From NCBI RefSeq assembly GCF_005497185.1, contig NZ_RJTN01000014.1, positions 57,947-121,946 on the forward strand: a DNA stretch of 64,000 bases, in the 5' to 3' direction. Shown here one piece after another: positions 45,983 to 56,077 of this stretch. The stretch comes from Pectobacterium polonicum. Lineage in GTDB: Bacteria > Pseudomonadota > Gammaproteobacteria > Enterobacterales > Enterobacteriaceae. The position numbers and the translations under genes were made by a program. Every line of letters starts with the position of its first letter. Position 1 is the first letter of the stretch. The notes under the pieces were generated by a model that worked only from the letters and a program-made list of their open reading frames with translations, ran no database searches and was not told the DNA's origin.

Positions 45983-47518
45983 TCAGAACGATTGTAATGT
46001 ACTGATTTTACCCTGCTGCCAGTTGGTATCAGATTGGCGCAGCGACTTGCTGATATCTACCAGACTATCGGATGGTAATGATTTCGGTAGTAAATCCAGT
46101 CCGATCGTTGAGAATATCTGGCCATAGGTATTGCGTAGTTCTGCATAGGCCAAGTCCTGACGCAGGCTGGCGTTAAGGGCATTTAGCTCACCTTGAATCA
46201 GCTGCAATTCGCCGATGCTGTTGGCCTTATAGCGGTTTCGCAACTGTTCGACGATTTGGGTGTCTAGATCGCGCAATTCTGCACTGGTTTTATACTGTCT
46301 CTGTGCCTCATTGAAGTTAGCTCTGGCGATGTATAACTGCGCCATAATCGCCAGCGACATCGCCTGGCGCTGCATTTCCGACACGGATTCGTTCGCCTGC
46401 GCCGCTTTACGTGCGGCCGGGCCGGACAACAGGTTAAACAGATTCCAGGTGGCTTTTACTCCGACGTCAGCCCAGCTATTGTTGACCAAGAAGGAGTTGC
46501 TGTCATAGTGGCCACCTGCGCTGATTTCTACGCCGGGCAGCATGCGCAGCAGCGCTTTGCGGGTTTCGGCGGCATGAATTCGCACCTGATAATCCTGCTC
46601 GCGCAGTTCCGGGCGACTGACCAGTGCCGTCTCTTCCAGCACCTTCACATCGACATTCAACTGCGGTACGGCTTCATCACTGCTCTGTGGCAACGCGAGC
46701 TTGTAGGCCGTATCCAGCGGCAGGTTCATCAACGTTGCCAGCTCCGTCTTAGCCAGAGACAGCGCGCGGCGTTGCTCTTCCAGTTGGCGCGTGGCGTCAA
46801 TCAGCGCGCGCCGATAGCTTAGTGCTTCAATTGGATCGCCAATCTGCTGTGATGACATATGCTCGCTCGCGTCGCGTGCGGCGTTAACGCGGGCGATAAG
46901 GCTGTCAATCTGTCCCAAGAGACGCTCGGCAGCAACGGCGCGCCAGTAGGCGGAACGCACGTCTTGCAGGATGGTGTGCACGACCTTGCGTTTACGCTCT
47001 TCGGCTATCCAGCGCTGATCCGATTTTTGCTGGGCGGTCACGTAGCTGACGCCAAAGTCGAGCACGTTCCACACCATAGTCAGATCGGCTACATCGCGGT
47101 CACGATCCTGTGAGGTCGAAGGTTCCAGAGAGGTACGCCCTGTTTCCACGCTGCGGCTACTGGAGGCACTCATATTATTGCGCCCCACATAGCCCGCAGA
47201 TGCCGCCAGTTTCGGCAACATATCGTAGCGTGCCAGATCCACCTGCTGCTGGCTCAGCGCATATTCCATCACCTTTAAGCGTGATTCGAGGTTGTATTTC
47301 AGCGCGCGCGCCATGGCATCATACAGCGTGATCGGTGCCGTAACCGGCTCCTGCTGGCTGAACATAGCGACTCGGTCCTGCTGGCTGCGTTGCCCGCTTT
47401 CGACCTTGCTGATCGGCTGGGTGGTTACGGCACAGCCGCTGGCGGCTAGCACGATGGCACTAAGGCTAAATAGTTTCCGACCCTTTAACACGATTCCGCT
47501 CCTCGTCATTATCATCAT
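45983..47518 (-). CDS. NodT/TolC-family outer-membrane channel lipoprotein
   Basis: A roughly 511-residue outer-membrane efflux/secretion channel subunit. The N-terminus is a lipoprotein signal ending in VLAASGC (Cys about 26 from MTRSG), as in NodT-type relatives. Two repeats of the OEP domain follow, each a long helical hairpin (ALKYNLESRLKVMEYALSQ near residue 75; RYKANSIGELQLIQGELN near 430). It would form the trimeric tunnel that partners HlyD-type adaptors. Several in-frame starts (TTG 47524, ATG 47518, 47515, 47509) are clustered, with no clear ribosome-binding site to choose between them. It lies downstream of the giant adhesin gene and is presumably its exit channel (inference). Confidence 0.88.
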   Translation of the reverse strand: MMIMTRSGIVLKGRKLFSLSAIVLAASGCAVTTQPISKVESGQRSQQDRVAMFSQQEPVTAPITLYDAMARALKYNLESRLKVMEYALSQQQVDLARYDMLPKLAASAGYVGRNNMSASSSRSVETGRTSLEPSTSQDRDRDVADLTMVWNVLDFGVSYVTAQQKSDQRWIAEERKRKVVHTILQDVRSAYWRAVAAERLLGQIDSLIARVNAARDASEHMSSQQIGDPIEALSYRRALIDATRQLEEQRRALSLAKTELATLMNLPLDTAYKLALPQSSDEAVPQLNVDVKVLEETALVSRPELREQDYQVRIHAAETRKALLRMLPGVEISAGGHYDSNSFLVNNSWADVGVKATWNLFNLLSGPAARKAAQANESVSEMQRQAMSLAIMAQLYIARANFNEAQRQYKTSAELRDLDTQIVEQLRNRYKANSIGELQLIQGELNALNASLRQDLAYAELRNTYGQIFSTIGLDLLPKSLPSDSLVDISKSLRQSDTNWQQGKISTLQSF

Positions 47519-47599
47519 TACCAATGTTATTCTTGTGATGGTTATGGTTGTTATTGCGATCGCCTAGCGTATCGCTGGTTGCTGCACTGTTGTGCAGGG

Positions 47600-50500
47600 T
47601 TATCCTTGTTGCTGACTACTTTCCTGCAATGCTTGCTCAATAGCGGCCAGACGTTGCAGTTCCGAGTCACCTATCTGCTGTAGTTGCCGATGCAGCGAGG
47701 GCGTAAATGCCACGGAACGCCCAGTGCCGTCATCGGCGCTATTCATCGTGTTACTTGCTCTATCGAGCGGAATGTCCTTCCAACTGCCGCCGGAGAAGAC
47801 CTCCATTGGCGTCAGTGAAGGTAGATAGATCCCCGAGAATGCGCTAGCCAGCGATGAGGTGCCGCCTAAAGCGGGATCTTTGCTGAAGCTGGGGAAGGAA
47901 CCTAGTGTACTGTCGAAGTTAATGCCAATGCTGCTGGCGACTCCACGTCCGAAAGTGCCCGCCACCTGACTAGTTGGGAGGGTGCCTCCCTCGGTGTTCT
48001 GGCGTCCGGTAGCAAAAATGGCAGACATCACTGACTTCGGTGCACCGTCGTTACCCACGGTGAAACCGCCGAGCGACGGATTGGCTATCAGACCATCCAA
48101 TGCCGGCAGTGCTATCGCGGCATCCTGCGTAAACAACTGGCGCGTATCGCTGGCTGACGGCGTCCGGCCAATACCGTCGTTGGCTTTGAACTGAGGATCG
48201 CTGCTTACAATACTGCTCGTGACCGTCAGGCCAAAGCTGGTACTGATGGACGTATTGCTGCCGTCGGTGGCCGTGACCCGGATTACCAACGTACCGACAT
48301 CCGCATTGCCCGGCGTACCGGAGAAGGTGCCGATAGTCGGATCGAAACGCAGCCAGCTTGGCAGCGGTGAGCCGTTAGCAAGGGTGGCGCTGAGCGTCAG
48401 CGTGTCACCATCGGGATCGCTAAAGGTGCCGTCAGGTACGGTAAAGTTGAAGCCACCATCCTGCGCCACGCTTTGCGGCGGGATTGGCGTGGCGACCACA
48501 GGGGCATCGTTGACGTTAGTGACCGTCAGGCCAAAGCTGGTACTGATGGACGTATTGCTGCCGTCGGTGGCCGTGACCCGGATTACCAACGTACCGACAT
48601 CCGCATTGCCCGGCGTACCGGAGAAGGTGCCGATAGTCGGATCGAAACGCAGCCAGCTTGGCAGCGGTGAGCCGTTAGCAAGGGTGGCGCTGAGCGTCAG
48701 CGTGTCACCATCGGGATCGCTAAAGGTGCCGTCAGGTACGGTAAAGTTGAAGCCACCATCCTGCGCCACGCTTTGCGGCGGGATTGGCGTGGCGACCACA
48801 GGGGCATCGTTGACGTTAGTGACCGTCAGGCCAAAGCTGGTACTGATGGACGTATTGCTGCCGTCGGTGGCCGTGACCCGGATTACCAACGTACCGACAT
48901 CCGCATTGCCCGGCGTACCGGAGAAGGTGCCGATAGTCGGATCGAAACGCAGCCAGCTTGGCAGCGGTGAGCCGTTAGCAAGGGTGGCGCTGAGCGTCAG
49001 CGTGTCACCGACATCGGGATCGGTAAACAGTCCGGTAGGGAGCGTGAAGTTCAGGCCACCGCCCTGTGCAATGGTCTGTGGTGGAACGGAACCGGAGACC
49101 ACCGGCGCATCGTTGACGTTGGTAACGGTCAGGCCAAAAGTGGTACTGACCGAGGCGTTGCTGCCGTCGGTGGCGGTGACGCGGATAAACAGGTTGCCAA
49201 CATCCGCATTGCCCGGCGTACCGGAGAAGGTGCCGATAGTCGGATCGAAATGCAACCAGCTTGGCAGCGGTGAGCCGTTAGCAAGGGTGGCGCTGAGCGT
49301 CAGCGTGTCACCGACATCGGGATCGGTAAACAGTCCGGTAGGGAGCGTGAAGTTCAGGCCACCGCCCTGTGCAATGGTCTGCGGTGGAACGGAACCTGAG
49401 ACCACCGGCGCATCGTTGACGTTGGTGACGGTCAGGCTAAAAGTGGTGCTGACTGAGGCGTTGCTGCCGTCGGTGGCGGTGACGCGGATAGACAGGTTGC
49501 CCACATCCGCATTGCCTGGCGTACCGGAGAAGGTGCCAGTGGCTGCATTGAACGTGATCCAACTGGGCAGCGGCGAACCGTCGGCCAGCGTGGCGCTCAG
49601 GGTCAGCGTATCGCCATCCGGATCGGTAAAGGTGCCAGCTGGGATGGTGACATTCAGACTGTCCCCTTGTGCAATGCTCTGCGCGGCAATCGTGCCGGAC
49701 ACTACTGGGGCATCGTTCACATTGGTGACGGTCAGGCCAAAAGTGGTGCTGACCGAGGCATTGCTGCCGTCGGTGGCGGTGATCTTGATGGTCAGGCTAC
49801 CCACATCCCCATTGCCCGGTGTGCCGGAGAAGGTACCGGTAGCTGCATTGAACGTGATCCAACTCGGCAGCGCCGTGCCGTCGGCCAGCGTGGCGCTCAG
49901 GGTCAGCGTATCGCCATCCGGATCGGTAAAGGTGCCAGCTGGGATGGTGACATTCAGACTGTCCCCTTGTGCAATGCTCTGCGCGGCAATCGTGCCGGAC
50001 ACTACTGGGGCATCGTTCACATTGGTGACGGTCAGGCCAAAAGTGGTGCTGACCGAGGCATTGCTGCCGTCGGTGGCGGTGATCTTGATGGTCAGGCTAC
50101 CCACATCCCCATTGCCCGGTGTGCCGGAGAAGGTACCGGTAGCTGCATTGAACGTGATCCAACTCGGCAGCGCCGTGCCGTCGGCCAGCGTGGCGCTCAG
50201 GGTCAGCGTATCGCCATCCGGATCGGTAAAGGTGCCAGCTGGGATGGTGACATTCAGACTGCCCCCTTGTGCAATGCTCTGCGCGGCAATCGTGCCGGAG
50301 ACCACCGGGGCTTCATTACCGGTAGTGACCGTCAAACTAAAGGTGGTGCTGACCGAGGCGCTGCTGCCGTCGGTGGCGGTGACCTTGATGGTCAGGTTGC
50401 CAATATCACCACTGGCCGGTGTGCCGGAGAAGGTGCCAGTGGCTGGGTTAAACGACAGCCAGGCGGGCAGCGCAGTGCCGTCCGCCAGCGTAGCGCTGAG

Positions 50501-53500
50501 CGTCAGGGTATCGCCATCCGGATCGGTAAAGGTGCCGGCGGGTACGGTGAAACTCAGGCTGCCATCCTGCGCGACACTTTGCGCGGGGATCGGTGTGGCG
50601 ACGACAGGCGCATCGTTGACGTTGGTGACGGTCAGGCCAAAGGTGGTGCTGACCGAGGCGCTGCTGCCGTCGGTGGCGGTGACCTTGATGGTCAGGCTGC
50701 CGACATCCGCATTGCCCGGCGTACCGGAGAAGGTGCCGGTGGCTGCGTTAAAGGTCAACCAACTTGGCAGCGGCGAACCGTTGGCAAGGGTGGCGCTCAG
50801 GGTCAGCGTATCGCCCACATCGGGGTCGGTAAAGGTGCCGGCGGGCACGGTGAAACTCAGGCTGCCATCCTGCGCGACACTTTGCGCGGGGATCGGTGTG
50901 GCGACGACAGGCGCATCGTTGACGTTGGTGACGGTCAGGCCAAAGGTGGTGCTGACCGAGGCGCTGCTGCCGTCGGTGGCGGTGACCTTGATGGTCAGGC
51001 TGCCGACATCCGCATTGCCCGGCGTACCGGAGAAGGTGCCGGTGGCTGCGTTAAAGGTCAACCAACTTGGCAGCGGCGAACCGTTGGCAAGGGTGGCGCT
51101 CAGGGTCAGCGTATCGCCCACATCGGGATCGGTAAAGGTGCCTGCGGGCACGGTGAAACTCAGGCTGCCATCCTGCGCGACACTTTGCGCGGGGATCGGC
51201 GTGGCGACGACAGGCGCATCGTTGACGTTGGTGACGGTCAGGCCAAAGGTCGTGCTGACCGAGGCGCTGCTGCCGTCGGTGGCGGTGACCTTGATGGTCA
51301 GGCTGCCGACATCTGCATTGCCCGGCGTACCGGAGAAAGTGCCAGTGGCAGGGTTAAACGACAGCCAGGCTGGCAGCGGCGAACCGTTGGCAAGGGTGGC
51401 GCTCAGGGTCAGCGTATCACCCACATCGGGGTCGGTAAAGGTGCCAGCGGGCACGGTGAAACTCAGGCTGCCATCCTGCGCGACACTTTGCGCGGGGATC
51501 GGGGTGGCCACCACCGGTGGATTACCCGCCACCAGCGTTAGCGTTGAGGTGGCGCTGCTACTGGCATCATCATTGGCCGTTACCGATACGGTCCGATTTC
51601 CTGCGGTTGGCGTAGCGGCTACGTTGGCATACACAATGGCACGTAGCGCGATCTGGAAGGCTTCCTGCGTCGCACCGCCTGTCAGCGTCAGCGTCTGGCT
51701 ACCATTACCGGTTACGTTGATGCCGGCAGCATGGGCAGCGAGCAATGCCTGCCGTGAAAGGGATAAGGACTCACTGCTACCGTCTGTCGTTCCTGCCAAA
51801 TTGAGCGTCAGCGTCCAGAGGCGGGAATCCCCGTCGGTTTGACTCAGGGTTGCTAAGGCATCCGTCACAGAAATACCCGTAGCGGCGGAGGCGGCGGGTA
51901 CCGTTGTGGAGTAATTATTGCCTGTGGTGCTGCCATTCAAATCGACCTGCGGGGCGGTACCCGCAGCAAACTGCGATTCATAAGCGCCAATATCAACGGC
52001 GCCTTGCCGTACTCGATCCAAGCCGCGCACATCTGTCTCACCCGTAACATAGAAACGGTTGCCTTGATTAATCGCATTGCTGGCCGTGGCGGCCAGTCGC
52101 GGATCGGATGACGACACCTGATTCACGCTGCCACTCAGGATGTTGTTGCCGCCGTACAAGGTGTAGCTGCCGCCGGCGGGTTGTCCCGTTGGGGTGTAGG
52201 CTACAATATCCTGGCTGGTGCCGGTAATGATGGAATTGCGCACGCTGGCGACCCAACTGAGGGCATTGTTGATGAATTCGAAGACGATGCCGTTGTTCTG
52301 ACCGGTAATGGTGGTGTTGATCAGGCTGATGTGGGTAGCGGTGGGGTTACCCTGGTTCCCGGTTAACCACAACCCGCTGACACCGAAGGTGCTGCCAGCC
52401 GGGTTAATACCGGTATTGTTTGTGATGGCGGAATTGGTGATCGACAAGAACACTGTTTGCTGGGTTCTGGACACAAACAGTCTGATCACCCCTTCATTCA
52501 AATTGCCAACCATCAGGTTGTCGCGAATATTCACCCGGTCGAAATCAAAGTTGTAGCTGCCGGGCGCAATGTTGTACAGGTCGAAGACGCCATTGCCGAA
52601 CGTGGTGTCACGGTTGCCGGAAATATCGACGTTGTACAGCCGGAAGTTGACATCGCTAGCACCGTAACCCAACCCAAACACGCCGCCGGTGTCGGTGTTG
52701 TAATCGGTGGTGAAATTGGTGAGCGTCAGGTTTTGGATGGCCAGGGTGATTGACCCGGTAACGATTTGGAAACCGGAATAGCCGCCACCGTTCAGCGTGA
52801 AACTCTGACCGTCAATCAGCACACTGTCGGTCGGCGACAGAAGGGAATCGGCCAGCGTCACGTCGGTTTGGAACACAATACGGTCAATACCCGCTGTGTT
52901 ATTCGCCCAATACAGGGCTTCACGCAGGCTGAGCCCGCCGCCGTCATTGGCATCCTCTTGCACCGAACTGCCGAAAGTTGCATTGTCGCCAGTATCATCC
53001 CCGGCGGTCACATACAATGCGCTGTTGCTGGCAAGCACGTTCACCGTTGAGGTTAGGTTGAGTGCTGTGCTGTTGTTACTGCTGCCATTGTCGCTGACGG
53101 CGCTTAGGGTGACTGCACGCGTAGCTGCGGTGGCGGTGGCGCTGGTATTGCCATAGCGCAAGCCATCTACCAGCCCGGCTACCTCACTGTTACTGGCGCT
53201 CATGCCGCTCAATTGTAGCGTGACGGTGTTACCGGAGCGTGTCACGCTATAGTTACCGATACCGGTCAGGGTGCCAGAGCTGGCCGCCGCCAGACTGATG
53301 CTGTTGCCACCAACACTGATAAACTCGCCGCTGTCGCTGATATTGGTTAGGGTGAGCGTGAGTGAACTGAAGGTCTGGCCGCTGTCGTTGGTATTGGCGA
53401 GCACGCCACTGAACAGATCAATCGAGCCGGCCATGCCGCCGATAAATACCGGGTTGCTGCCGGTGGCGCTGAGTGTCGGCGCTGTGCCCGCGCTGGTCGT

Positions 53501-55876
53501 GGCGGCATCAACTTTGACCACACTGACCGTATTATTACCCGCACTGTCCCTAGCCACCACATACACATCATACGCAGTGCTGGCGGCAAGGCCGGTCAAG
53601 GTAAAGCTAAAGTTGAATGGCGAAGAACCCAGCACCTGGCTGCCGGAGGCGGTGGCGCTGCTGCCTGTGGCGGTTTGCCCGGCGATCACTTGCGTCGCGG
53701 TTGGAGCACTGGCACCGTCAGCCACCACCACATAATACACATTGCCAGTTTCAGTGAGGCTGCCACTCAGGTTAAAACCGCCCACGGTGGCGTTGGAGAC
53801 GCTGGGTGACTGGTCAAACGTGGGGGCGATATCATCCACCACCACCAATGACACCACTTTGTCATAGGTAGCGGCACCATCAGATACCTGTAGGCGCACC
53901 GAGTAGGTACCTGCCGCCATGCCAGTGGCGTTGACTGCTTTTAGGGTGTTGCCGCTAATGGTGAACAGCGCGTTATCGGTACTGCCACTGCCACTCACCA
54001 GACTGTAGGTAAACACCGAGGAATCCACATCGGTCGCTGTCAGGGTGGCGACAGTGCCGTTGCTGCCGAGCGATTGCGCAAAGGTGGTGGCAGAGAGTGT
54101 AATATCGGTTGGTGCATCGTTAACCGGCACCACGGTGATGGCGCTGCTGATATTCGGCGCAATGGTATTGTTGCTGGCACCGGAATCGGTCAGTTGCGTC
54201 AGCGTCACCGTGCGTGTGGCATTGCCGGGGTTGTCGCTGCTGTTGCCATACGTCATGCCGGACAACAGGCTGCCCATGTCGCTGTTACTCAGCGTTGCCC
54301 CCGTGATGCTGACCGTAGCAATCCCGCCGCTCAGGCTAACGCTGGCGGAGCCATAGCCACTGCCGAGCGAGACACTGTTACCATTGCTCAGTGCCACATT
54401 GATGCCGTGAAGGGTCAGATATTCCGTATTGCCTGCCACGTTGTTGACTGTAAAAACTGCACCGGCGAAGGTTTGCCCTGTGTCATTGGTGCTGACGCTG
54501 ACACCAGTAAACAGGCCGACAGCCGCACCGTTTTCGGTATAGGTAGGATTTGTCGCTGAGCCGACTATGCTGGGAACGTTATCGGTGGAAGCAGCGAGAG
54601 GTGCGGTGACGATATTATCCCATGTAACAGTACCGTTACCGGTTGCTGCTGTTGTTAATCTCACCTCGTCAATATTTTGAAATGCATTGGAGAGCGTCAC
54701 CGTCTGGAATGCTGTCGTGAGGGTGATGGTTTGCGTTGCACCTGCCACCGCGCTACCGTCTTTATAGCCAGTGATGGTGAACGGTAATGTGTAAGTAAGC
54801 GCTCTAAGATCAATGCTCGATAGTTTGAACTCGCTGCCATCCGTCGATTTAAGCGCAAAATAGTTAAGATTTCCCCCAGGAGTAACAATCGTATTCAGGA
54901 CCTGATTACCGCTGAGTGAAACAGTTTGAATGGTTACATTGCCAGTACTGTCAGCAACGTAGGTAAAACCGTTGTTGGGATCGTCATAAGTTTGGAGACC
55001 CGGCTTGACGTTGACAAATGACGTTGTGCCTGAGAACTGTGAGAAATCGTTAGTACCATGCGTTGGGGAAGTCAGCAAGCTATTGTATTCTTGCGCGATG
55101 GCTCCCAGTGCCGCATCGGTTGTCTCTATCTTGCCGACCGTTGTTTCCAACTGCCAGTTTCCACCTTTGGCAGCTGCGCCCGTCAAATCATCTGAAGCGG
55201 CGATGTCTGCCTGAGTCAGTTGTGCGAGTAAAGAGACGAAACTTTTTCCTGTATCCTGAGCGATATCGCAGCCATAGAGCAGCAGATCGCCGTCCTGTGT
55301 TAGTGCCGTACCAAATTTAGCCAGGTCGGCCGAACGAGCTTCCGCCGTAGCGCTATCAAGCGTCAGATTACCAAGGCGAACCTGTCCTTCATTGCCATGG
55401 CTCAATATATGGATCGCGTCGTAACCCTTGTGGGTTTCAGCCCATGTTGCCAGCTGGCTCAGGCCATCTTTGCTGCTATCTAATAAAAACACGTCAACGC
55501 CAGCGGGGACATTACCGATCAGGGTTTGGTAATCCGTCAGCGCCGTATCAATAAACACGGCTTCTTTACGTGTTGTTTCGCCTGCAACAGCCTGTACAAC
55601 GACGTCAGTCGTGATGTCATGAGTGGCACTATTCTGATCGGATGATGTGCTGTTCTCCGATGCGGCCTCAGCAGAATGGTTTGCAGTCTGTGCAGGATGA
55701 GAAGAGGCTGTGGCGTCACTCGAATTACCGGTTTCGGCCTGAGTAGCCGTTGCGGCTATTGCGCCGTCAAATAAGACGCGGGATTCAAGCACACAACCAA
55801 GAGGAGTGGAATAATCCTGCTCAATGTGGTCATTTGGATTGTCACTTTTCTTACTGAATAATTGGCGCCACAGCAT
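47600..55876 (-). CDS. Giant DUF4347 adhesin with Ig/cadherin-like repeats
   Basis: A 2758-residue surface or secreted protein. There is no Sec signal; near residue 30 the motif LESRVLFDGA resembles the LEPR-XLL N-terminal motif of large exported proteins. A DUF4347 domain follows (about 105-270, with AIHILSHGNEG and DLLLYGCDIAQD). Residues about 290-950 hold several repeats of roughly 100 residues (for example NPTYTENGAAVGLF and AVTLSAVSDNGSSNN). A right-handed beta-helix domain with SLREALYWAN (about 955-1300) ends in DIGAYES. Eleven tandem He_PIG/cadherin-like units of 100-102 residues lie at about 1450-2555. The tail is Gln-rich, without RTX glycine repeats. A GGAG ribosome-binding site precedes the ATG. 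It probably mediates adhesion or biofilm formation (inference). Confidence 0.85.
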   Translation of the reverse strand: MLWRQLFSKKSDNPNDHIEQDYSTPLGCVLESRVLFDGAIAATATQAETGNSSDATASSHPAQTANHSAEAASENSTSSDQNSATHDITTDVVVQAVAGETTRKEAVFIDTALTDYQTLIGNVPAGVDVFLLDSSKDGLSQLATWAETHKGYDAIHILSHGNEGQVRLGNLTLDSATAEARSADLAKFGTALTQDGDLLLYGCDIAQDTGKSFVSLLAQLTQADIAASDDLTGAAAKGGNWQLETTVGKIETTDAALGAIAQEYNSLLTSPTHGTNDFSQFSGTTSFVNVKPGLQTYDDPNNGFTYVADSTGNVTIQTVSLSGNQVLNTIVTPGGNLNYFALKSTDGSEFKLSSIDLRALTYTLPFTITGYKDGSAVAGATQTITLTTAFQTVTLSNAFQNIDEVRLTTAATGNGTVTWDNIVTAPLAASTDNVPSIVGSATNPTYTENGAAVGLFTGVSVSTNDTGQTFAGAVFTVNNVAGNTEYLTLHGINVALSNGNSVSLGSGYGSASVSLSGGIATVSITGATLSNSDMGSLLSGMTYGNSSDNPGNATRTVTLTQLTDSGASNNTIAPNISSAITVVPVNDAPTDITLSATTFAQSLGSNGTVATLTATDVDSSVFTYSLVSGSGSTDNALFTISGNTLKAVNATGMAAGTYSVRLQVSDGAATYDKVVSLVVVDDIAPTFDQSPSVSNATVGGFNLSGSLTETGNVYYVVVADGASAPTATQVIAGQTATGSSATASGSQVLGSSPFNFSFTLTGLAASTAYDVYVVARDSAGNNTVSVVKVDAATTSAGTAPTLSATGSNPVFIGGMAGSIDLFSGVLANTNDSGQTFSSLTLTLTNISDSGEFISVGGNSISLAAASSGTLTGIGNYSVTRSGNTVTLQLSGMSASNSEVAGLVDGLRYGNTSATATAATRAVTLSAVSDNGSSNNSTALNLTSTVNVLASNSALYVTAGDDTGDNATFGSSVQEDANDGGGLSLREALYWANNTAGIDRIVFQTDVTLADSLLSPTDSVLIDGQSFTLNGGGYSGFQIVTGSITLAIQNLTLTNFTTDYNTDTGGVFGLGYGASDVNFRLYNVDISGNRDTTFGNGVFDLYNIAPGSYNFDFDRVNIRDNLMVGNLNEGVIRLFVSRTQQTVFLSITNSAITNNTGINPAGSTFGVSGLWLTGNQGNPTATHISLINTTITGQNNGIVFEFINNALSWVASVRNSIITGTSQDIVAYTPTGQPAGGSYTLYGGNNILSGSVNQVSSSDPRLAATASNAINQGNRFYVTGETDVRGLDRVRQGAVDIGAYESQFAAGTAPQVDLNGSTTGNNYSTTVPAASAATGISVTDALATLSQTDGDSRLWTLTLNLAGTTDGSSESLSLSRQALLAAHAAGINVTGNGSQTLTLTGGATQEAFQIALRAIVYANVAATPTAGNRTVSVTANDDASSSATSTLTLVAGNPPVVATPIPAQSVAQDGSLSFTVPAGTFTDPDVGDTLTLSATLANGSPLPAWLSFNPATGTFSGTPGNADVGSLTIKVTATDGSSASVSTTFGLTVTNVNDAPVVATPIPAQSVAQDGSLSFTVPAGTFTDPDVGDTLTLSATLANGSPLPSWLTFNAATGTFSGTPGNADVGSLTIKVTATDGSSASVSTTFGLTVTNVNDAPVVATPIPAQSVAQDGSLSFTVPAGTFTDPDVGDTLTLSATLANGSPLPSWLTFNAATGTFSGTPGNADVGSLTIKVTATDGSSASVSTTFGLTVTNVNDAPVVATPIPAQSVAQDGSLSFTVPAGTFTDPDGDTLTLSATLADGTALPAWLSFNPATGTFSGTPASGDIGNLTIKVTATDGSSASVSTTFSLTVTTGNEAPVVSGTIAAQSIAQGGSLNVTIPAGTFTDPDGDTLTLSATLADGTALPSWITFNAATGTFSGTPGNGDVGSLTIKITATDGSNASVSTTFGLTVTNVNDAPVVSGTIAAQSIAQGDSLNVTIPAGTFTDPDGDTLTLSATLADGTALPSWITFNAATGTFSGTPGNGDVGSLTIKITATDGSNASVSTTFGLTVTNVNDAPVVSGTIAAQSIAQGDSLNVTIPAGTFTDPDGDTLTLSATLADGSPLPSWITFNAATGTFSGTPGNADVGNLSIRVTATDGSNASVSTTFSLTVTNVNDAPVVSGSVPPQTIAQGGGLNFTLPTGLFTDPDVGDTLTLSATLANGSPLPSWLHFDPTIGTFSGTPGNADVGNLFIRVTATDGSNASVSTTFGLTVTNVNDAPVVSGSVPPQTIAQGGGLNFTLPTGLFTDPDVGDTLTLSATLANGSPLPSWLRFDPTIGTFSGTPGNADVGTLVIRVTATDGSNTSISTSFGLTVTNVNDAPVVATPIPPQSVAQDGGFNFTVPDGTFSDPDGDTLTLSATLANGSPLPSWLRFDPTIGTFSGTPGNADVGTLVIRVTATDGSNTSISTSFGLTVTNVNDAPVVATPIPPQSVAQDGGFNFTVPDGTFSDPDGDTLTLSATLANGSPLPSWLRFDPTIGTFSGTPGNADVGTLVIRVTATDGSNTSISTSFGLTVTSSIVSSDPQFKANDGIGRTPSASDTRQLFTQDAAIALPALDGLIANPSLGGFTVGNDGAPKSVMSAIFATGRQNTEGGTLPTSQVAGTFGRGVASSIGINFDSTLGSFPSFSKDPALGGTSSLASAFSGIYLPSLTPMEVFSGGSWKDIPLDRASNTMNSADDGTGRSVAFTPSLHRQLQQIGDSELQRLAAIEQALQESSQQQG
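48206..51530 (-). repeat. Eleven tandem 300-306-base repeats inside the adhesin gene
   Basis: The adhesin codes for 11 consecutive units, each starting PVV, passing through FTDPD-GDTLTLSATL and SGTPGN and ending VTNVNDA. At the DNA level neighbouring units are nearly or fully identical (for example the 300-base units around 48241, 48541 and 48841). Four sub-families occur in blocks along the array. Two unit lengths differ by a VG insertion (DPDVGDT versus DPDGDT). Such identity indicates recent duplication or gene conversion and makes copy number likely to vary. Confidence 0.93.
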
Positions 55877-56043
55877 AAGACATACTCCAGAGTGGTGTTA
55901 GTACGTATAATTTTTCTACAGCTAATATCGGGAAGTCATCGCTAAATACGGACTATCGGTACGCTTGCCATCGTGCGTACAAACAGACCACTCCTATGCC
56001 CATCATTAGATTACGCTTTTATTTTCACAATCTTACAAATGTT

Positions 56044-56070
56044 GCGCTCCCCTGAAAATCAGGGAAGCGC
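56044..56070 (-). terminator. Hairpin after the collar-protein gene
   Basis: GCGCTCCCCTGA pairs with TCAGGGAAGCGC around a three-base loop just past the stop of the collar-like gene on the minus strand. No strong T-run follows on either strand, so it may attenuate rather than stop transcription into the adhesin gene, which starts 200 bases further on. Confidence 0.5.
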
Positions 56071-56077
56071 GTGGTTA

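Noticed and set aside
47600..47990. RTX calcium-binding repeats or a type I secretion C-terminal signal in the adhesin
   Set aside because: The C-terminal 130 residues have no GGxGxD nonapeptides and end in a Gln-rich helical tail, so it cannot be called an RTX protein.
48206..51530. CRISPR array
   Set aside because: The repeats are about 300 bases, contiguous and protein-coding, with no unique spacers.
48219..51842. A 1207-residue open frame on the plus strand opposite the adhesin repeats, plus another of 624 residues at 49667-51541
   Set aside because: Both run antisense through the tandem repeats; their internal periodicity simply mirrors the adhesin units, and no plausible start or domain is seen. 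GC-rich repeats with few stop codons on the opposite strand explain them.
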